The notes under the pieces are model-generated. The model worked only from the letters and a program-made list of their open reading frames with translations. It ran no database searches and was not told the origin of the DNA. A DNA stretch of 64,000 bases from Duncaniella dubosii (GTDB lineage Bacteria; Bacteroidota; Bacteroidia; Bacteroidales; Muribaculaceae): assembly GCF_004803915.1 (NCBI RefSeq), contig NZ_CP039396.1, positions 1,426,001 through 1,490,000 on the forward strand, given 5' to 3'. The translations under genes and the position numbers were made by a program. Shown here in pieces: positions 18,856 to 26,937 of the stretch (the first letter of the stretch is position 1; every line of letters begins with the position of its first letter).

Positions 18856-18887
18856 CAAATTTAGTAAAAATTATAAATTCCTGCAAA
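18856..18887 (-). promoter_or_regulatory. Promoter of the rimP-nusA-infB operon
   Basis: Minus strand: TTTG (18887-18884), 20 nt, TAAATTTG (18863-18856), an exact consensus match. The predicted start near 18850 gives a leader of about 100 nt that contains the hairpin at 18818-18840. Confidence 0.65.
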
Positions 18888-18991
18888 TCAAAGCCCTTAA
18901 ACCAAAGGTGAATGAGGATTTATTTAGCATTTTTTAACTCTGGGTGATCCATGGAGGCATGTAAATTCATCGCAAAGTCCGTCGGTTGATT

Positions 18992-20278
18992 TCACTCGGG
19001 TCTATAGATCAAAGTACAGGCATGAGCGGGATCGATGACGCGACGTGCGGTAGTGGCTATCATGGCGGTGGTCACGCGGCGATAGGCAGGTACGATTTCG
19101 TTGATGTCCTCGCCGTGCATCTCGGCCATTGCCAAAGCTTGGGCGCGCTGAAGATAGCTGAGCGACGAAAATGTGAAGTCGCTTGCAAAACGGTTGATAG
19201 CCCGTTCCACTTCGTAAGGTGTGACTCCGCCGGGGCGGGCTTCGGTGAGATTGTAGGACAGCCTGTCGAGCCGTGAAGCCTGATAGCACAGTTCGGATGC
19301 TTCAGCCATAAGGCGTTCCACTGCTTTGCGGGCTGTGGCCTCTGAGGGGTCTTCGAGATGGCCTTTGAGCATGAGCATGCCGGGTTCTTCACTTCCGATA
19401 ATCGATGCGTCGGCCGAGGTGAAAAGGTCGCCTCCGAGGAGAAGGCGTCTGTAGAAGCGCGATGACCTTCCTGAAGCGAGAATATCGGTGATAAGGTCAC
19501 ATTCGATATAGCCGGGCTGTCCATAGCCGGGCATGGGGTAGGCCACGACAACACATGTCTGGGGGACATGGCCACGGACTTCAAGCTCGCGTGGAGCATC
19601 CGGAAGCGGTTCCGGCTGGTAGGTGCGAGGCTTGATGTCACGGCGTGGAATTGAGTCAAACCATCTTTCCACTCCGCGACGTACTTGGTCGGGCGTGACG
19701 TTTCCGCTGATTGCAAGCACGGCGTTGTTGGGGGCATAATGGCTGTAGAAGAAGTCGCGCACATCGTCGCGCGTCACCTTCTCGATATGTGCCGGCTCTT
19801 TGCCTATTGTCGGGATTGAATAGGGGTGAGTGTGATAGACTAGTGAACGGAGTTTATGGAATAGGTCGCCGTATGGCCGGTTGAGGTGGGTCTGTTTGAA
19901 TTCCTCGATGACTACATTGCGCTGCACTTCAAGTGATTTTTCGGAAAAGGCAAGTCCGAGCATTCGGTCACTTTCAAGCCACAGCAGGGTCTCGAAGTTT
20001 CTCGCCGGAGCGACGTCATAGAAATTGGTAAAATCATTCGAGGTCCATGCGTTGTTCATGCCTCCGGCTCGTTCGATTTCAGCGTCGAAATCGGGAATAT
20101 TGACCGATCCACCGAACATAAGGTGTTCGAAAAGGTGGGCCAGTCCGGTCATTGAAGGGTCTTCATCGCGCGAACCGACATTATATAGGACATTTACAGC
20201 CACCATTGCAGTGGTGGGGTCGTAGTTGTGGATGACACGCAGACCGTTGGATAGTGTGAAGCGATTAAAGTCAATCAT
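18992..20278 (-). CDS. M16 family zinc metallopeptidase
   Basis: A 428-residue pitrilysin-type peptidase with the inverted zinc motif HLFEH (His48, Glu51, His52). A probable third ligand lies in the VVIEEFKQT helix (about 120-128). Two M16 domains follow (DYxxHYAPNNAVLAISGNV-like turn at about 180, second half from about 235). There is no signal peptide, and the start MIDFNRFTLSNGLRVIHN is the normal beginning of these single-unit, mitochondrial-peptidase-like proteins, so it is probably cytoplasmic and works as a dimer. Substrate is unknown; small peptides are the usual guess. It has its own promoter and is divergent from the histone-like gene. Confidence 0.88.
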   Translation of the reverse strand: MIDFNRFTLSNGLRVIHNYDPTTAMVAVNVLYNVGSRDEDPSMTGLAHLFEHLMFGGSVNIPDFDAEIERAGGMNNAWTSNDFTNFYDVAPARNFETLLWLESDRMLGLAFSEKSLEVQRNVVIEEFKQTHLNRPYGDLFHKLRSLVYHTHPYSIPTIGKEPAHIEKVTRDDVRDFFYSHYAPNNAVLAISGNVTPDQVRRGVERWFDSIPRRDIKPRTYQPEPLPDAPRELEVRGHVPQTCVVVAYPMPGYGQPGYIECDLITDILASGRSSRFYRRLLLGGDLFTSADASIIGSEEPGMLMLKGHLEDPSEATARKAVERLMAEASELCYQASRLDRLSYNLTEARPGGVTPYEVERAINRFASDFTFSSLSYLQRAQALAMAEMHGEDINEIVPAYRRVTTAMIATTARRVIDPAHACTLIYRPE

Positions 20279-20303
20279 GATATAATTATGCTAAAAGCGG
20301 GGT

Positions 20304-20337
20304 CAAAGTTATGAAAAATAAGCGAAAACACTGCAAA
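20304..20337 (-). promoter_or_regulatory. Promoter of the M16 peptidase gene
   Basis: Minus strand: TTTG (20337-20334), 22 nt, TAACTTTG (20311-20304). A start about 5 bases on leaves a short leader of about 20 nt. Confidence 0.55.
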
Positions 20338-20392
20338 AAGGATAAAAAGTGTGGACTCAGAGCTTGTTAACGTCGTTTTTTTAACGAAATTA

Positions 20393-20424
20393 TTGCAAAA
20401 TAACTTTTTTTGTCCGTATATTTG
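20393..20424 (+). promoter_or_regulatory. Promoter of the histone-like gene
   Basis: TTG (20393-20395), 21 nt, TATATTTG (20417-20424), an exact -7 consensus. The predicted start near 20430 gives a leader of about 80 nt. It is divergent from the M16 promoter, with about 55 bases between the two upstream elements. Confidence 0.65.
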
Positions 20425-20512
20425 CAGCATGAGCAATAGGCTGTTGCTTATCACTTTGGTTAATAGCCGATATTCTCTTATAACAATAACAATTTAAACC
20501 CCAAAATCACCG

Positions 20513-20686
20513 ATGAAAACTCTCGTTGAACAACTCACTTCAAATTTTGAAGCTTTTGCAAAAGACGCTATGGCCCAAGTGGAAAACGGCAACAAGGCAG
20601 CTGGTGCTCGCGCACGCAAGGCTTCTCTTGAAATCGAAAAGCTTCTGAAGCAATTCCGCAAAGACTCGATCGCAGCCGGAAAGTAA
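20513..20686 (+). CDS. Small histone H1-like DNA-binding protein
   Basis: A 57-residue protein, opening MKTLVEQLTSNFEAFAKDAM and ending KQFRKDSIAAGK. It is rich in Lys, Ala and Arg, with the core GNKAAGARARKASLEIEKLL, matching the short histone H1-like Hc1 proteins widespread in Bacteroidetes. They are thought to bind DNA through the basic helical segment and help nucleoid packing. It is a complete single-gene unit with an exact consensus promoter upstream and two hairpins downstream, which suggests strong independent expression. Confidence 0.85.
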   Translation: MKTLVEQLTSNFEAFAKDAMAQVENGNKAAGARARKASLEIEKLLKQFRKDSIAAGK

Positions 20687-20710
20687 AGACACGAAGAAAT
20701 CAGTATCAGA

Positions 20711-20791
20711 GTGCTGAATGTTTTCAGCACGAGATAAGGGACGCGGTGACCATGCCTGTTTTAATCAGTGCATAGTCACCGCGTTCCTTAT
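20711..20791 (+). terminator. Double hairpin terminator after the histone-like gene
   Basis: The first hairpin has arms GTGCTGA (20711-20717) and TCAGCAC (20724-20730). A second, longer one has arms at 20734-20750 and 20775-20791, pairing over about 16 bp with one G-U. The second can also serve mfd, which converges and ends at 20821. Confidence 0.7.
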
Positions 20792-20820
20792 ATTATAAAG
20801 CAGCGGATCGATTCAGATTA

Positions 20821-23800
20821 TCAGTCGATGATTTCCTGAAGTATGGCTACGGCTGATTCCACCGTGTCGACATCGGCGATAGCGAAAGAGCGTTTTCCGT
20901 TGCGTTCACGTATCTGCACGCGCCGTGGATGAGCGGTAAGATAACCGAGCATTTTGCCGAACATTTCCGACTGGTAATATGCCTTGTTGCTTTCGTCAAC
21001 GAAATAGGTGTACATCTTACCTTGTTTAAGGGATACTTTTTCGATGCCGAGGCGTCGGGCGAGTCGCCGGAGACGGGGAATACGAAGAAGTTCGGCCGTG
21101 ACTGCCGGAATTGTTCCGAAACGGTCGATAAGACGAGCCTTGAATGCCTGAAGATCGAGTTCACGTTCGATTCCGTCGAGTTCCTGATAGAGTGAGATGC
21201 GTTCGCTTTCGGTCGGAACGTAATCGGCCGGCAGAAGAAGCTCCATGTCGCTTTCGATTACACAGTCGGCCACGTAGTCGGTGGTCTCATCGTCGCCGAG
21301 GCGGTCGGCCTGCTCGAGATCGGAGAATTCTTCGGTGCGAAGTTCGGTGACAGCTTCCTTGAGTATTTTCTGATATGTCTCATAGCCGAGGTCGGCGATG
21401 AAGCCCGACTGCTCTGCGCCGAGAAGGTTGCCCGCTCCACGAATGTCGAGGTCCTGCATTGCGATGTGGATGCCGCTGCCAAGGTCGCTGAAGCTCTCGA
21501 TGGCTTGCAGTCGTCTGCGTGCGACCGGCGAGAGCGGGATGTGGGGTGGTACGAGGAGATAACAGAAGGCTTTGCGATTGCTGCGCCCGACGCGGCCTCT
21601 AAGCTGATGAAGTTCGCTGAGTCCGAAATTCTGGGCGTTGTTTACTATGATTGTGTTTACGTTGGGCATGTCAATGCCGCTCTCGATGATTGTCGTGGCA
21701 ATGAGCACGTCATAGTCGTGATTGGCGAAATCAATGATTGCCTTCTCAAGTTTTTCCGGGGGCATCTGTCCGTGAGCCACTATTGTGCGTGCGTCCGGAA
21801 TGAGGCGTTTCACCTGCGCTTCAAGTTCGTAGAGCCCTTCGATACGGTTGTTGATCATGAAGACCTGACCGTTGCGCGACAGTTCGAAGTTGACGGCTTC
21901 GGCTATTATGTCGTCGCTGCCGGCGCAGACCGAGGTTATGATGGGATAGCGGTTGGCCGGAGGAGTGTTGAGCGACGTGAGGTCGCGTGCGCCCATTAGA
22001 GAGAATTGCAGAGTGCGCGGTATCGGTGTCGCACTCATGGTAAGGGTGTCGACGCTTACTTTCATCTGCTTCAGTTTTTCCTTGACGGCAACACCGAATT
22101 TCTGTTCCTCGTCCACGATCAGCAGTCCGAGATCCTTGAATTTTACTTCTTTCCCTATGAGTTTGTGTGTGCCTATGAGAATGTCTATCTTGCCGTCGGC
22201 AAGGTCCTTGACAATTTGTTTTACCTGTTTTGTGGTGCGCGCGCGTGAAATATAGTCAACACGGACCGGCAGGTCTTTGAGCCGTTCGCGGAATGTGTTG
22301 TAATGCTGATAGGCAAGCACTGTGGTTGGGACGAGTACGGCGGTCTGTTTGCCGTCAACAGCTGCCTTGAATGCTGCGCGGATGGCAATCTCTGTTTTTC
22401 CAAAACCTACATCGCCGCAAATCAGGCGGTCCATTGGTTTGTCACTTTCCATGTCAGCCTTGACTGCCTTGGTCGCCGTCAGCTGGTCGGGGGTATCTTC
22501 ATAGATAAATGAGGCTTCAAGTTCCTGTTGCAGATAGCTGTCGGGGGCAAAGGCATGGCCTTTTTCCTCTTTACGTGCGGCGTAGAGCTTGATTAGGTCG
22601 CGGGCAATATCTTTTAGTTTTGATTTGGTGCGCTCCTTCATCTTGTTCCATGCCCCAGAACCGAGTTTGTTGATTTTTGGTGCGACACCCTCCTTGCCTC
22701 TGTATTTGGCCAACTTATGGAGCGCGTGGATCGAGACGAATATTATGTCGTCGTTGGCATAGACGAGTTTGATCATTTCCTGTGTCTTACCGTTGACATT
22801 CGTGCGGAGGAGACCTGCGAATTTACCGACTCCGTGGTCGACATGGACAATGAAATCGCCCGGCTCGATGGCGCTCAGTTCCTTGAGCGAGAGCGCGAGT
22901 TTTCCGGAGCGGGCTCTGTCGCTTTTGAGTGTATATTTATGGAAGCGGTCGAAGATTTGATGGTCTGTGAAGACGCATATCTTCAACGAATGGTCTGTGA
23001 AACCTTCGTGGAGCGTGGATATGACAGGGGTGAAGTCGATTTTATCGCCACGGTCATCGAATATGACTTTCAGACGCTCGATCTGTTTTTCGCTGTCACT
23101 GAGTATATAGAGTCGATATCCTTCGCTGAGGAACTTGGTGAAGCTTTCGCTTATCAGTTCGAAATTTTTGTGATAGATTACCTGAGGAGAGCATTTGAAA
23201 TCAATGGCGGCTTTTGCCGAGGGGTCAGGCTGTGCTGCTGCGGTGAAGCGGAGTTGGGAGAATGTGGCGAATTTACGTTCGAAGGCTTCTCCGTCGACAA
23301 CCTGTTTCATTGCATTGGCATCAGATTCGCCTGCGACGATGGCGCTTTGCGACATTTCTTCATTCCCGATTGCTTTTATGCGTTCGACGGTGAAAGCTGC
23401 ATCGCGAACGACAAACAGCGTTGCGGGGTCGATATATTCAAGCAGCGATTCTCCTGACGACTGTGAGGCTACGCCTGACGTTATGGCAACCTCATCGATT
23501 TTTGACTCTGAGAGCTGCGTTTCGATGTTGAAAGTGCGTATCGAGTCTATTTCGTCGCCGAAAAAGTCAATGCGGAACGGAAGTTCGTGGCTATATCCGA
23601 AAATATCGAGGATTGAACCTCTGGCAGCGAACTGTCCGGGTTCATAGACATAATCAACTTCGATAAATCCGTTTTTACGTAGCCACTTAATGGTTTCGAT
23701 GAGGTCGGCTTCGCTATCTTTGCGCAGATGGAGTGTGTGTTTGTCGATGATTTCACGACGTGCCACTTTTTCGGCTAACGCCTCGGGATAAGTGACGACA

Positions 23801-24156
23801 TAGAGCGGTGCGCGGTCGGAATGCCATAGGTTAAGGGCTTCCGTACGCAGAATCTGGGATGGAGCATCGATTTGTCCGTATTTAATATCACGTTTGTAGC
23901 CTGACGGGAACATCAATACTCCGGATTCTCCGACAAGGCGTGTGAGATCGTGGTAGATATAGCCTGCGTCATCGAGAGAGTCTCCGACCACTACAGTTGG
24001 CATCTTGCATTTCGGGAGCGCACCGAGCATCATTGCCGGAGACGATCCCGCGAGATTGTAGACAGATATTATAGCAGCCTCGCCGCCGAGCGCCTTTTTC
24101 AGGGCATCCCGGCGGCGTGAGGTCATAAATTCATCGCTTAGTTGCTGAATAGTCAT
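20821..24156 (-). CDS. mfd: Transcription-repair coupling factor Mfd
   Basis: A 1111-residue DNA translocase that removes stalled RNA polymerase at lesions and recruits UvrA. Domains in order: UvrB-homology N-terminus (about 1-330); CarD-like polymerase-interaction domain (about 430-500, PGDFIVHVDHGVGKFAGLL); RecG-like SF2 motor with Walker A GDVGFGKTE (about 585), DEEQKFGV (about 685) and SATPIPRTL; and the helicase C domain with GRVGRSNRKAF. The TRCF C-terminal domain (about 970-1100) binds UvrA in the autoinhibited state. Length is normal. It follows the 80-residue gene by 86 bases on the same strand and may share its transcript. Confidence 0.97.
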   Translation of the reverse strand: MTIQQLSDEFMTSRRRDALKKALGGEAAIISVYNLAGSSPAMMLGALPKCKMPTVVVGDSLDDAGYIYHDLTRLVGESGVLMFPSGYKRDIKYGQIDAPSQILRTEALNLWHSDRAPLYVVTYPEALAEKVARREIIDKHTLHLRKDSEADLIETIKWLRKNGFIEVDYVYEPGQFAARGSILDIFGYSHELPFRIDFFGDEIDSIRTFNIETQLSESKIDEVAITSGVASQSSGESLLEYIDPATLFVVRDAAFTVERIKAIGNEEMSQSAIVAGESDANAMKQVVDGEAFERKFATFSQLRFTAAAQPDPSAKAAIDFKCSPQVIYHKNFELISESFTKFLSEGYRLYILSDSEKQIERLKVIFDDRGDKIDFTPVISTLHEGFTDHSLKICVFTDHQIFDRFHKYTLKSDRARSGKLALSLKELSAIEPGDFIVHVDHGVGKFAGLLRTNVNGKTQEMIKLVYANDDIIFVSIHALHKLAKYRGKEGVAPKINKLGSGAWNKMKERTKSKLKDIARDLIKLYAARKEEKGHAFAPDSYLQQELEASFIYEDTPDQLTATKAVKADMESDKPMDRLICGDVGFGKTEIAIRAAFKAAVDGKQTAVLVPTTVLAYQHYNTFRERLKDLPVRVDYISRARTTKQVKQIVKDLADGKIDILIGTHKLIGKEVKFKDLGLLIVDEEQKFGVAVKEKLKQMKVSVDTLTMSATPIPRTLQFSLMGARDLTSLNTPPANRYPIITSVCAGSDDIIAEAVNFELSRNGQVFMINNRIEGLYELEAQVKRLIPDARTIVAHGQMPPEKLEKAIIDFANHDYDVLIATTIIESGIDMPNVNTIIVNNAQNFGLSELHQLRGRVGRSNRKAFCYLLVPPHIPLSPVARRRLQAIESFSDLGSGIHIAMQDLDIRGAGNLLGAEQSGFIADLGYETYQKILKEAVTELRTEEFSDLEQADRLGDDETTDYVADCVIESDMELLLPADYVPTESERISLYQELDGIERELDLQAFKARLIDRFGTIPAVTAELLRIPRLRRLARRLGIEKVSLKQGKMYTYFVDESNKAYYQSEMFGKMLGYLTAHPRRVQIRERNGKRSFAIADVDTVESAVAILQEIID

Positions 24157-24242
24157 GAAATCACAGGGTATGATTTATGTGCTTGATATTGATTTCACGT
24201 ATCTGCATGGATGCTTTCGCTTTCATGCGGACGGTAGCATTA

Positions 24243-24485
24243 TCATTGCTTCTTGCCGAGAATTTCGTCGAAGCGGGGAGTAGAGAGTATTTCCACTGCA
24301 GAGTCGACGGCTTCATCGTCTCGTAGCGAATATATCACTTCGCCGCGGTTGAAATAGTAGCGGTTAAGTATTTCGCGGGCGATATACGGAGACAGATTCT
24401 TGCGGTTGAGGTCGAGATCACGTTTGAGGTCATGTTTAAGCATTGAGGCAAGAATGTCGAACTGTGCGGATGTGGAGTCGTTCAT
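24243..24485 (-). CDS. Conserved small protein of unknown function next to ctpA
   Basis: 80 residues, starting MNDSTSAQFDILASMLKHDL. The start is chosen because its ATG overlaps the ctpA stop (ATGA at 24485-24482); an earlier in-frame start would run into ctpA. It is helical and charged with an acidic end (SLRDDEAVDSAVEIL, then PRFDEILGKK), and has no signal peptide or membrane segment. The pattern (IAREILNRYYFNRGEVIYSL) resembles C-terminal sequences often found beside S41 peptidase genes in Bacteroidetes, but I can assign no function. It is translationally coupled to the protease. Confidence 0.75.
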   Translation of the reverse strand: MNDSTSAQFDILASMLKHDLKRDLDLNRKNLSPYIAREILNRYYFNRGEVIYSLRDDEAVDSAVEILSTPRFDEILGKKQ

Positions 24486-25891
24486 ATACCCTCGACTTTT
24501 GCTATTTCGCGTAGCTGTTCGATAGCGTTCTCGCACACTTTATCGTAATTGAATTTGGCCGGATCAATGAAGTTTTTAAATTGTTCATAGATTTCGTCGG
24601 TCACTTCAAATGTTTCAGGAGAGGCTACGGTATCGTGTTCAGCAGCATACTTATTTGCAAAATCAAAGGCCCAGTTGTCGCGGACGACGTTAAATGTCAT
24701 TCTGTTGACTTCGGGATATTCAATCTTGATATCCGGGGTTATGCCGCCACCGTCGCGGACTTCGCGGCCACCTGCGGTTTTAAACACGCTTGTAAGGCTG
24801 TCGGGTATACGGGCCACCGTGCCGTCCGGGTTGCGGTGTGAATAGTCGATAGCCTGTATGAGACGGCCGGAAGGAATATAATATTTCGCTACGGTCACTT
24901 TAAGAAGACCGTCGTAGGGGAGTTCGCGTGTGCTCTGTACGAGTCCTTTGCCAAATGAGCGGTTTCCGATTACCACAGCGCGGTCAAGATCCTGCAATGC
25001 GCCGGTCACAATTTCAGACGCCGATGCCGAACTGCCGTCGACAAGCACTGCCAGTGGAATCTTTGTGTCGACAGGATTTACACTCGTGCGATAAACCTTT
25101 TCGTTGAGAACGCCTTTTCCGCGAGTGGTCAAGACAGTTGTGCCTTTCGGCAGAAACATGCCGAGTATTTCAACGGCACTTTCCACGAGGCCGCCTCCAT
25201 TTCCGCGAAGGTCAAGAATGAGACCTTTGGCTCCATCCTTGATTAGTTGCTCCACTCCGGCGCGTACTTCAGGATAACTTTTTTCTGAGAATGTGGTGAG
25301 ACCTACGTATCCGATGCCGGGACGTATCATGCCTACGTATGGAACGGAAGGCATCTGAATCTTACCTCGTTTGAGTTCGAAATTTAGAATCGAATCTTCC
25401 ACCCACGGGCGTTTCATGACAAGTTTCAGTGTAGAACCGCTCTGACCTTTGAGTTTTTCGCTCACTTTGTCAGATGTCCAGCTGCTGACAGTATCGCCGT
25501 CAATCTGTAGAAAGATGTCGCCAGGACGCAGACCGGCCTGCTGTGCCGGACTTCCTTTGTATGGTTCGACGACAACGACACCTTTGGGTGTCTGCTGGAT
25601 TACAGAGCCTATGCCTCCGTATTCTCCGGTGGTCATGGTGCGGAACTGATCCTGCTCCTTGGCAGAAAAATATTCTGTATAAGGGTCAATGTCGTTCAAC
25701 ATCGCTGCAATAGCGGTATTGATTGACTTTTCGGCATCAATCGAATCGACATAAAAAGTCTGCAATTCCTTATAGAGGGCATTAAAAATGTCGAGGTTGC
25801 GCGATATCTCGCTTTTTTTGCTCCGCGTTGCTGCAGGAGCAATAACACTTATAGCGACGAGCAGCGCGGCAAGGAGTGTTAGCTTTTTCAT
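24482..25891 (-). CDS. C-terminal processing peptidase, S41 family (CtpA/Prc type)
   Basis: A 469-residue periplasmic serine protease. The start at 25891 (MKKLTLLAALLVAISV) gives a clear signal peptide; a longer frame to 25936 would overlap the likely promoter. A PDZ domain sits at about 90-165 (VEPYKGSPAQQAGLRPGDIF), then the S41 core with LILDLRGNGGGLVESAVEIL, the catalytic Ser in DGSSASASEIVTG (about 287) and the catalytic Lys in GNRSFGKGLVQ (about 312). It trims C-termini of envelope proteins; the substrate is unknown. It overlaps the 80-residue gene by 4 bases. Confidence 0.92.
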   Translation of the reverse strand: MKKLTLLAALLVAISVIAPAATRSKKSEISRNLDIFNALYKELQTFYVDSIDAEKSINTAIAAMLNDIDPYTEYFSAKEQDQFRTMTTGEYGGIGSVIQQTPKGVVVVEPYKGSPAQQAGLRPGDIFLQIDGDTVSSWTSDKVSEKLKGQSGSTLKLVMKRPWVEDSILNFELKRGKIQMPSVPYVGMIRPGIGYVGLTTFSEKSYPEVRAGVEQLIKDGAKGLILDLRGNGGGLVESAVEILGMFLPKGTTVLTTRGKGVLNEKVYRTSVNPVDTKIPLAVLVDGSSASASEIVTGALQDLDRAVVIGNRSFGKGLVQSTRELPYDGLLKVTVAKYYIPSGRLIQAIDYSHRNPDGTVARIPDSLTSVFKTAGGREVRDGGGITPDIKIEYPEVNRMTFNVVRDNWAFDFANKYAAEHDTVASPETFEVTDEIYEQFKNFIDPAKFNYDKVCENAIEQLREIAKVEGI

Positions 25892-25933
25892 AGAAATCGT
25901 ATGCTGAATTGATAAAATCGTTGAAACGGAGAC

Positions 25934-25941
25934 CAAAGTTA
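25934..25941 (-). promoter_or_regulatory. -7 box upstream of ctpA
   Basis: TAACTTTG on the minus strand (25941-25934), 43 bases before the chosen start. No well-placed TTTG lies at the normal spacing, so only the -7 box supports it. Confidence 0.4.
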
Positions 25942-26036
25942 GTCAATAATTACAACAAATAAACTACCAAATAGTCAGATTTTTTCAAAAAAATGCAAGA
26001 AAAAATGTTTTTGGTATCATTTTTTCCTTAAAAAGG

Positions 26037-26067
26037 TTGCACAATAAAAAAAAACAGCGTAATTTTG
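26037..26067 (+). promoter_or_regulatory. Promoter of the tRNA-Asn pair
   Basis: TTG (26037-26039), 20 nt, TAATTTTG (26060-26067), an exact match. The first tRNA begins 66 bases later. Confidence 0.65.
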
Positions 26068-26132
26068 CAACGCAAAAATAAGAGGAATCCTCTCAAATTG
26101 CACCGTTCAGCCTGAGGGTTGTTTGGGAGACT

Positions 26133-26209
26133 GCTTCAGTAGCTCAGTTGGTTAGAGCACCTGACTGTTAATCAGGGGGTCGTTGGTTCAAGCCCATCCT
26201 GAAGCGCCA
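26133..26209 (+). tRNA. tRNA-Asn (anticodon GTT), copy 1, CCA encoded
   Basis: Acceptor arms GCTTCAG and CTGAAGC pair perfectly. The D-arm is GCTC..GAGC, the anticodon stem CCTGA/TCAGG with loop CTGTTAA, giving anticodon GTT (Asn), and the T-loop is TTCAAGC. The discriminator G is at 26206 and an encoded CCA at 26207-26209. Confidence 0.95.
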
Positions 26210-26240
26210 AAAAAGACATATTCTTTTCAAGCAAACATTT

Positions 26241-26314
26241 GCTTCAGTAGCTCAGTTGGTTAGAGCACCTGACTGTTAATCAGGGGGTCGTTGGTTCAAG
26301 CCCATCCTGAAGCG
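26241..26314 (+). tRNA. tRNA-Asn (anticodon GTT), copy 2, no encoded CCA
   Basis: Identical in body to the copy at 26133, 31 bases downstream of it and surely cotranscribed. After the discriminator G (26314) the DNA reads CTA instead of CCA, so the 3' end must be added by CCA nucleotidyltransferase. Confidence 0.95.
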
Positions 26315-26329
26315 CTAAGAAAAGAATTA

Positions 26330-26371
26330 AAAAGGATGAAGCCTATACGGTTTTCATCCTTTTCTTTTTTT
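26330..26371 (+). terminator. Terminator of the tRNA-Asn pair
   Basis: Arms AAAAGGATGAA (26330-26340) and TTCATCCTTTT (26353-26363), an 11-bp perfect stem followed by CTTTTTTT. Confidence 0.8.
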
Positions 26372-26550
26372 GTATATGCGGCGTCGCGTGGAGCGTCGTG
26401 ATAATTCTTATGTTTAGACTGGCTACGCAGTGTAGCTGAGAGCGGGTCGGCGGAGGGCCTCAAGTGTCAACCGGGAAGATTCTGCTGGCCCCGAAATCGG
26501 CTGTTCATGAAACTCCGCTGCCCCGGTGGGAGGGGTGTGGCTTGTAGGTA
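26372..26550. other. GC-rich non-coding island between convergent tRNA pairs
   Basis: About 180 bases, distinctly richer in GC than the AT-rich flanks, lie between two terminators that point towards each other. The island has short hairpins (GCTAC at 26422-26426 with GTAGC at 26432-26436, and CCGA/TCGG near 26502). No convincing coding frame exists: the only long one runs through both Val tRNAs. It may be a dispersed intergenic repeat or a small RNA; no promoter was recognised. Confidence 0.4.
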
Positions 26551-26593
26551 TATAAAAAGAATAAGACTAAGAGTACTCTTAGTCTTATTCTTT
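26551..26593 (-). terminator. Terminator of the tRNA-Val pair (perfect palindrome)
   Basis: A perfect 38-bp palindrome (26556-26593, 19 bp per arm, centre 26574/26575) is followed on the minus strand by TTTTTATA. It starts 3 bases after the discriminator of the second tRNA-Val. Confidence 0.75.
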
Positions 26594-26595
26594 AG

Positions 26596-26670
26596 TGGGC
26601 GCTGAGGGATTCGAACCCCCGACCCTCTGCTTGTAAGGCAGACGCTCTGAACCAGCTGAGCTAAGCGCCC
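26596..26670 (-). tRNA. tRNA-Val (anticodon TAC), distal copy, no encoded CCA
   Basis: Minus strand: acceptor GGGCGCT with AGCGCCC, D-arm GCTC..GAGC, anticodon stem TCTGC/GCAGA with loop CTTACAA, anticodon TAC (Val), T-arm GGGGG TTCGAAT CCC. The discriminator A is at 26596, and the following bases are CTA, not CCA. Confidence 0.95.
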
Positions 26671-26744
26671 CTTGAAATGATTTATGGAAGATTCAAGGGT
26701 TTCTTCCGTGATTGGTCTAAATCTAAAAGCGAGATAAGTTTCTT

Positions 26745-26822
26745 TGGTGGGCGCTGAGGGATTCGAACCCCCGACCCTCTGCTTGTAAGGCAGACGCTCT
26801 GAACCAGCTGAGCTAAGCGCCC
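26745..26822 (-). tRNA. tRNA-Val (anticodon TAC), proximal copy, CCA encoded
   Basis: Same body as the copy at 26596. The discriminator A is at 26748 and an encoded CCA at 26747-26745. It is the first of the pair to be transcribed, from the promoter at 26842-26873. Confidence 0.95.
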
Positions 26823-26841
26823 TTTCTCGCTTAAAGCGTTG

Positions 26842-26873
26842 CAAAGTTAGGCATGATTTTTGGATTGTGCAAA
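26842..26873 (-). promoter_or_regulatory. Promoter of the tRNA-Val pair
   Basis: Minus strand: TTTG (26873-26870), 20 nt, TAACTTTG (26849-26842), exact consensus, 20 bases before the first tRNA-Val. Confidence 0.65.
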
Positions 26874-26937
26874 TTTTTCGGCGATTTTTTTCAATATTTT
26901 TTGAAAAATAGTCGAAAAATGGTGAAAAAAGACCCTT

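Noticed and set aside
22717..23457. 246-codon plus-strand frame inside mfd
   Set aside because: Antisense to the polymerase-interaction region of Mfd; no motif.
26467..26844. 125-codon minus-strand frame
   Set aside because: It runs through both tRNA-Val genes and the palindromic terminator, so it cannot be a protein gene.
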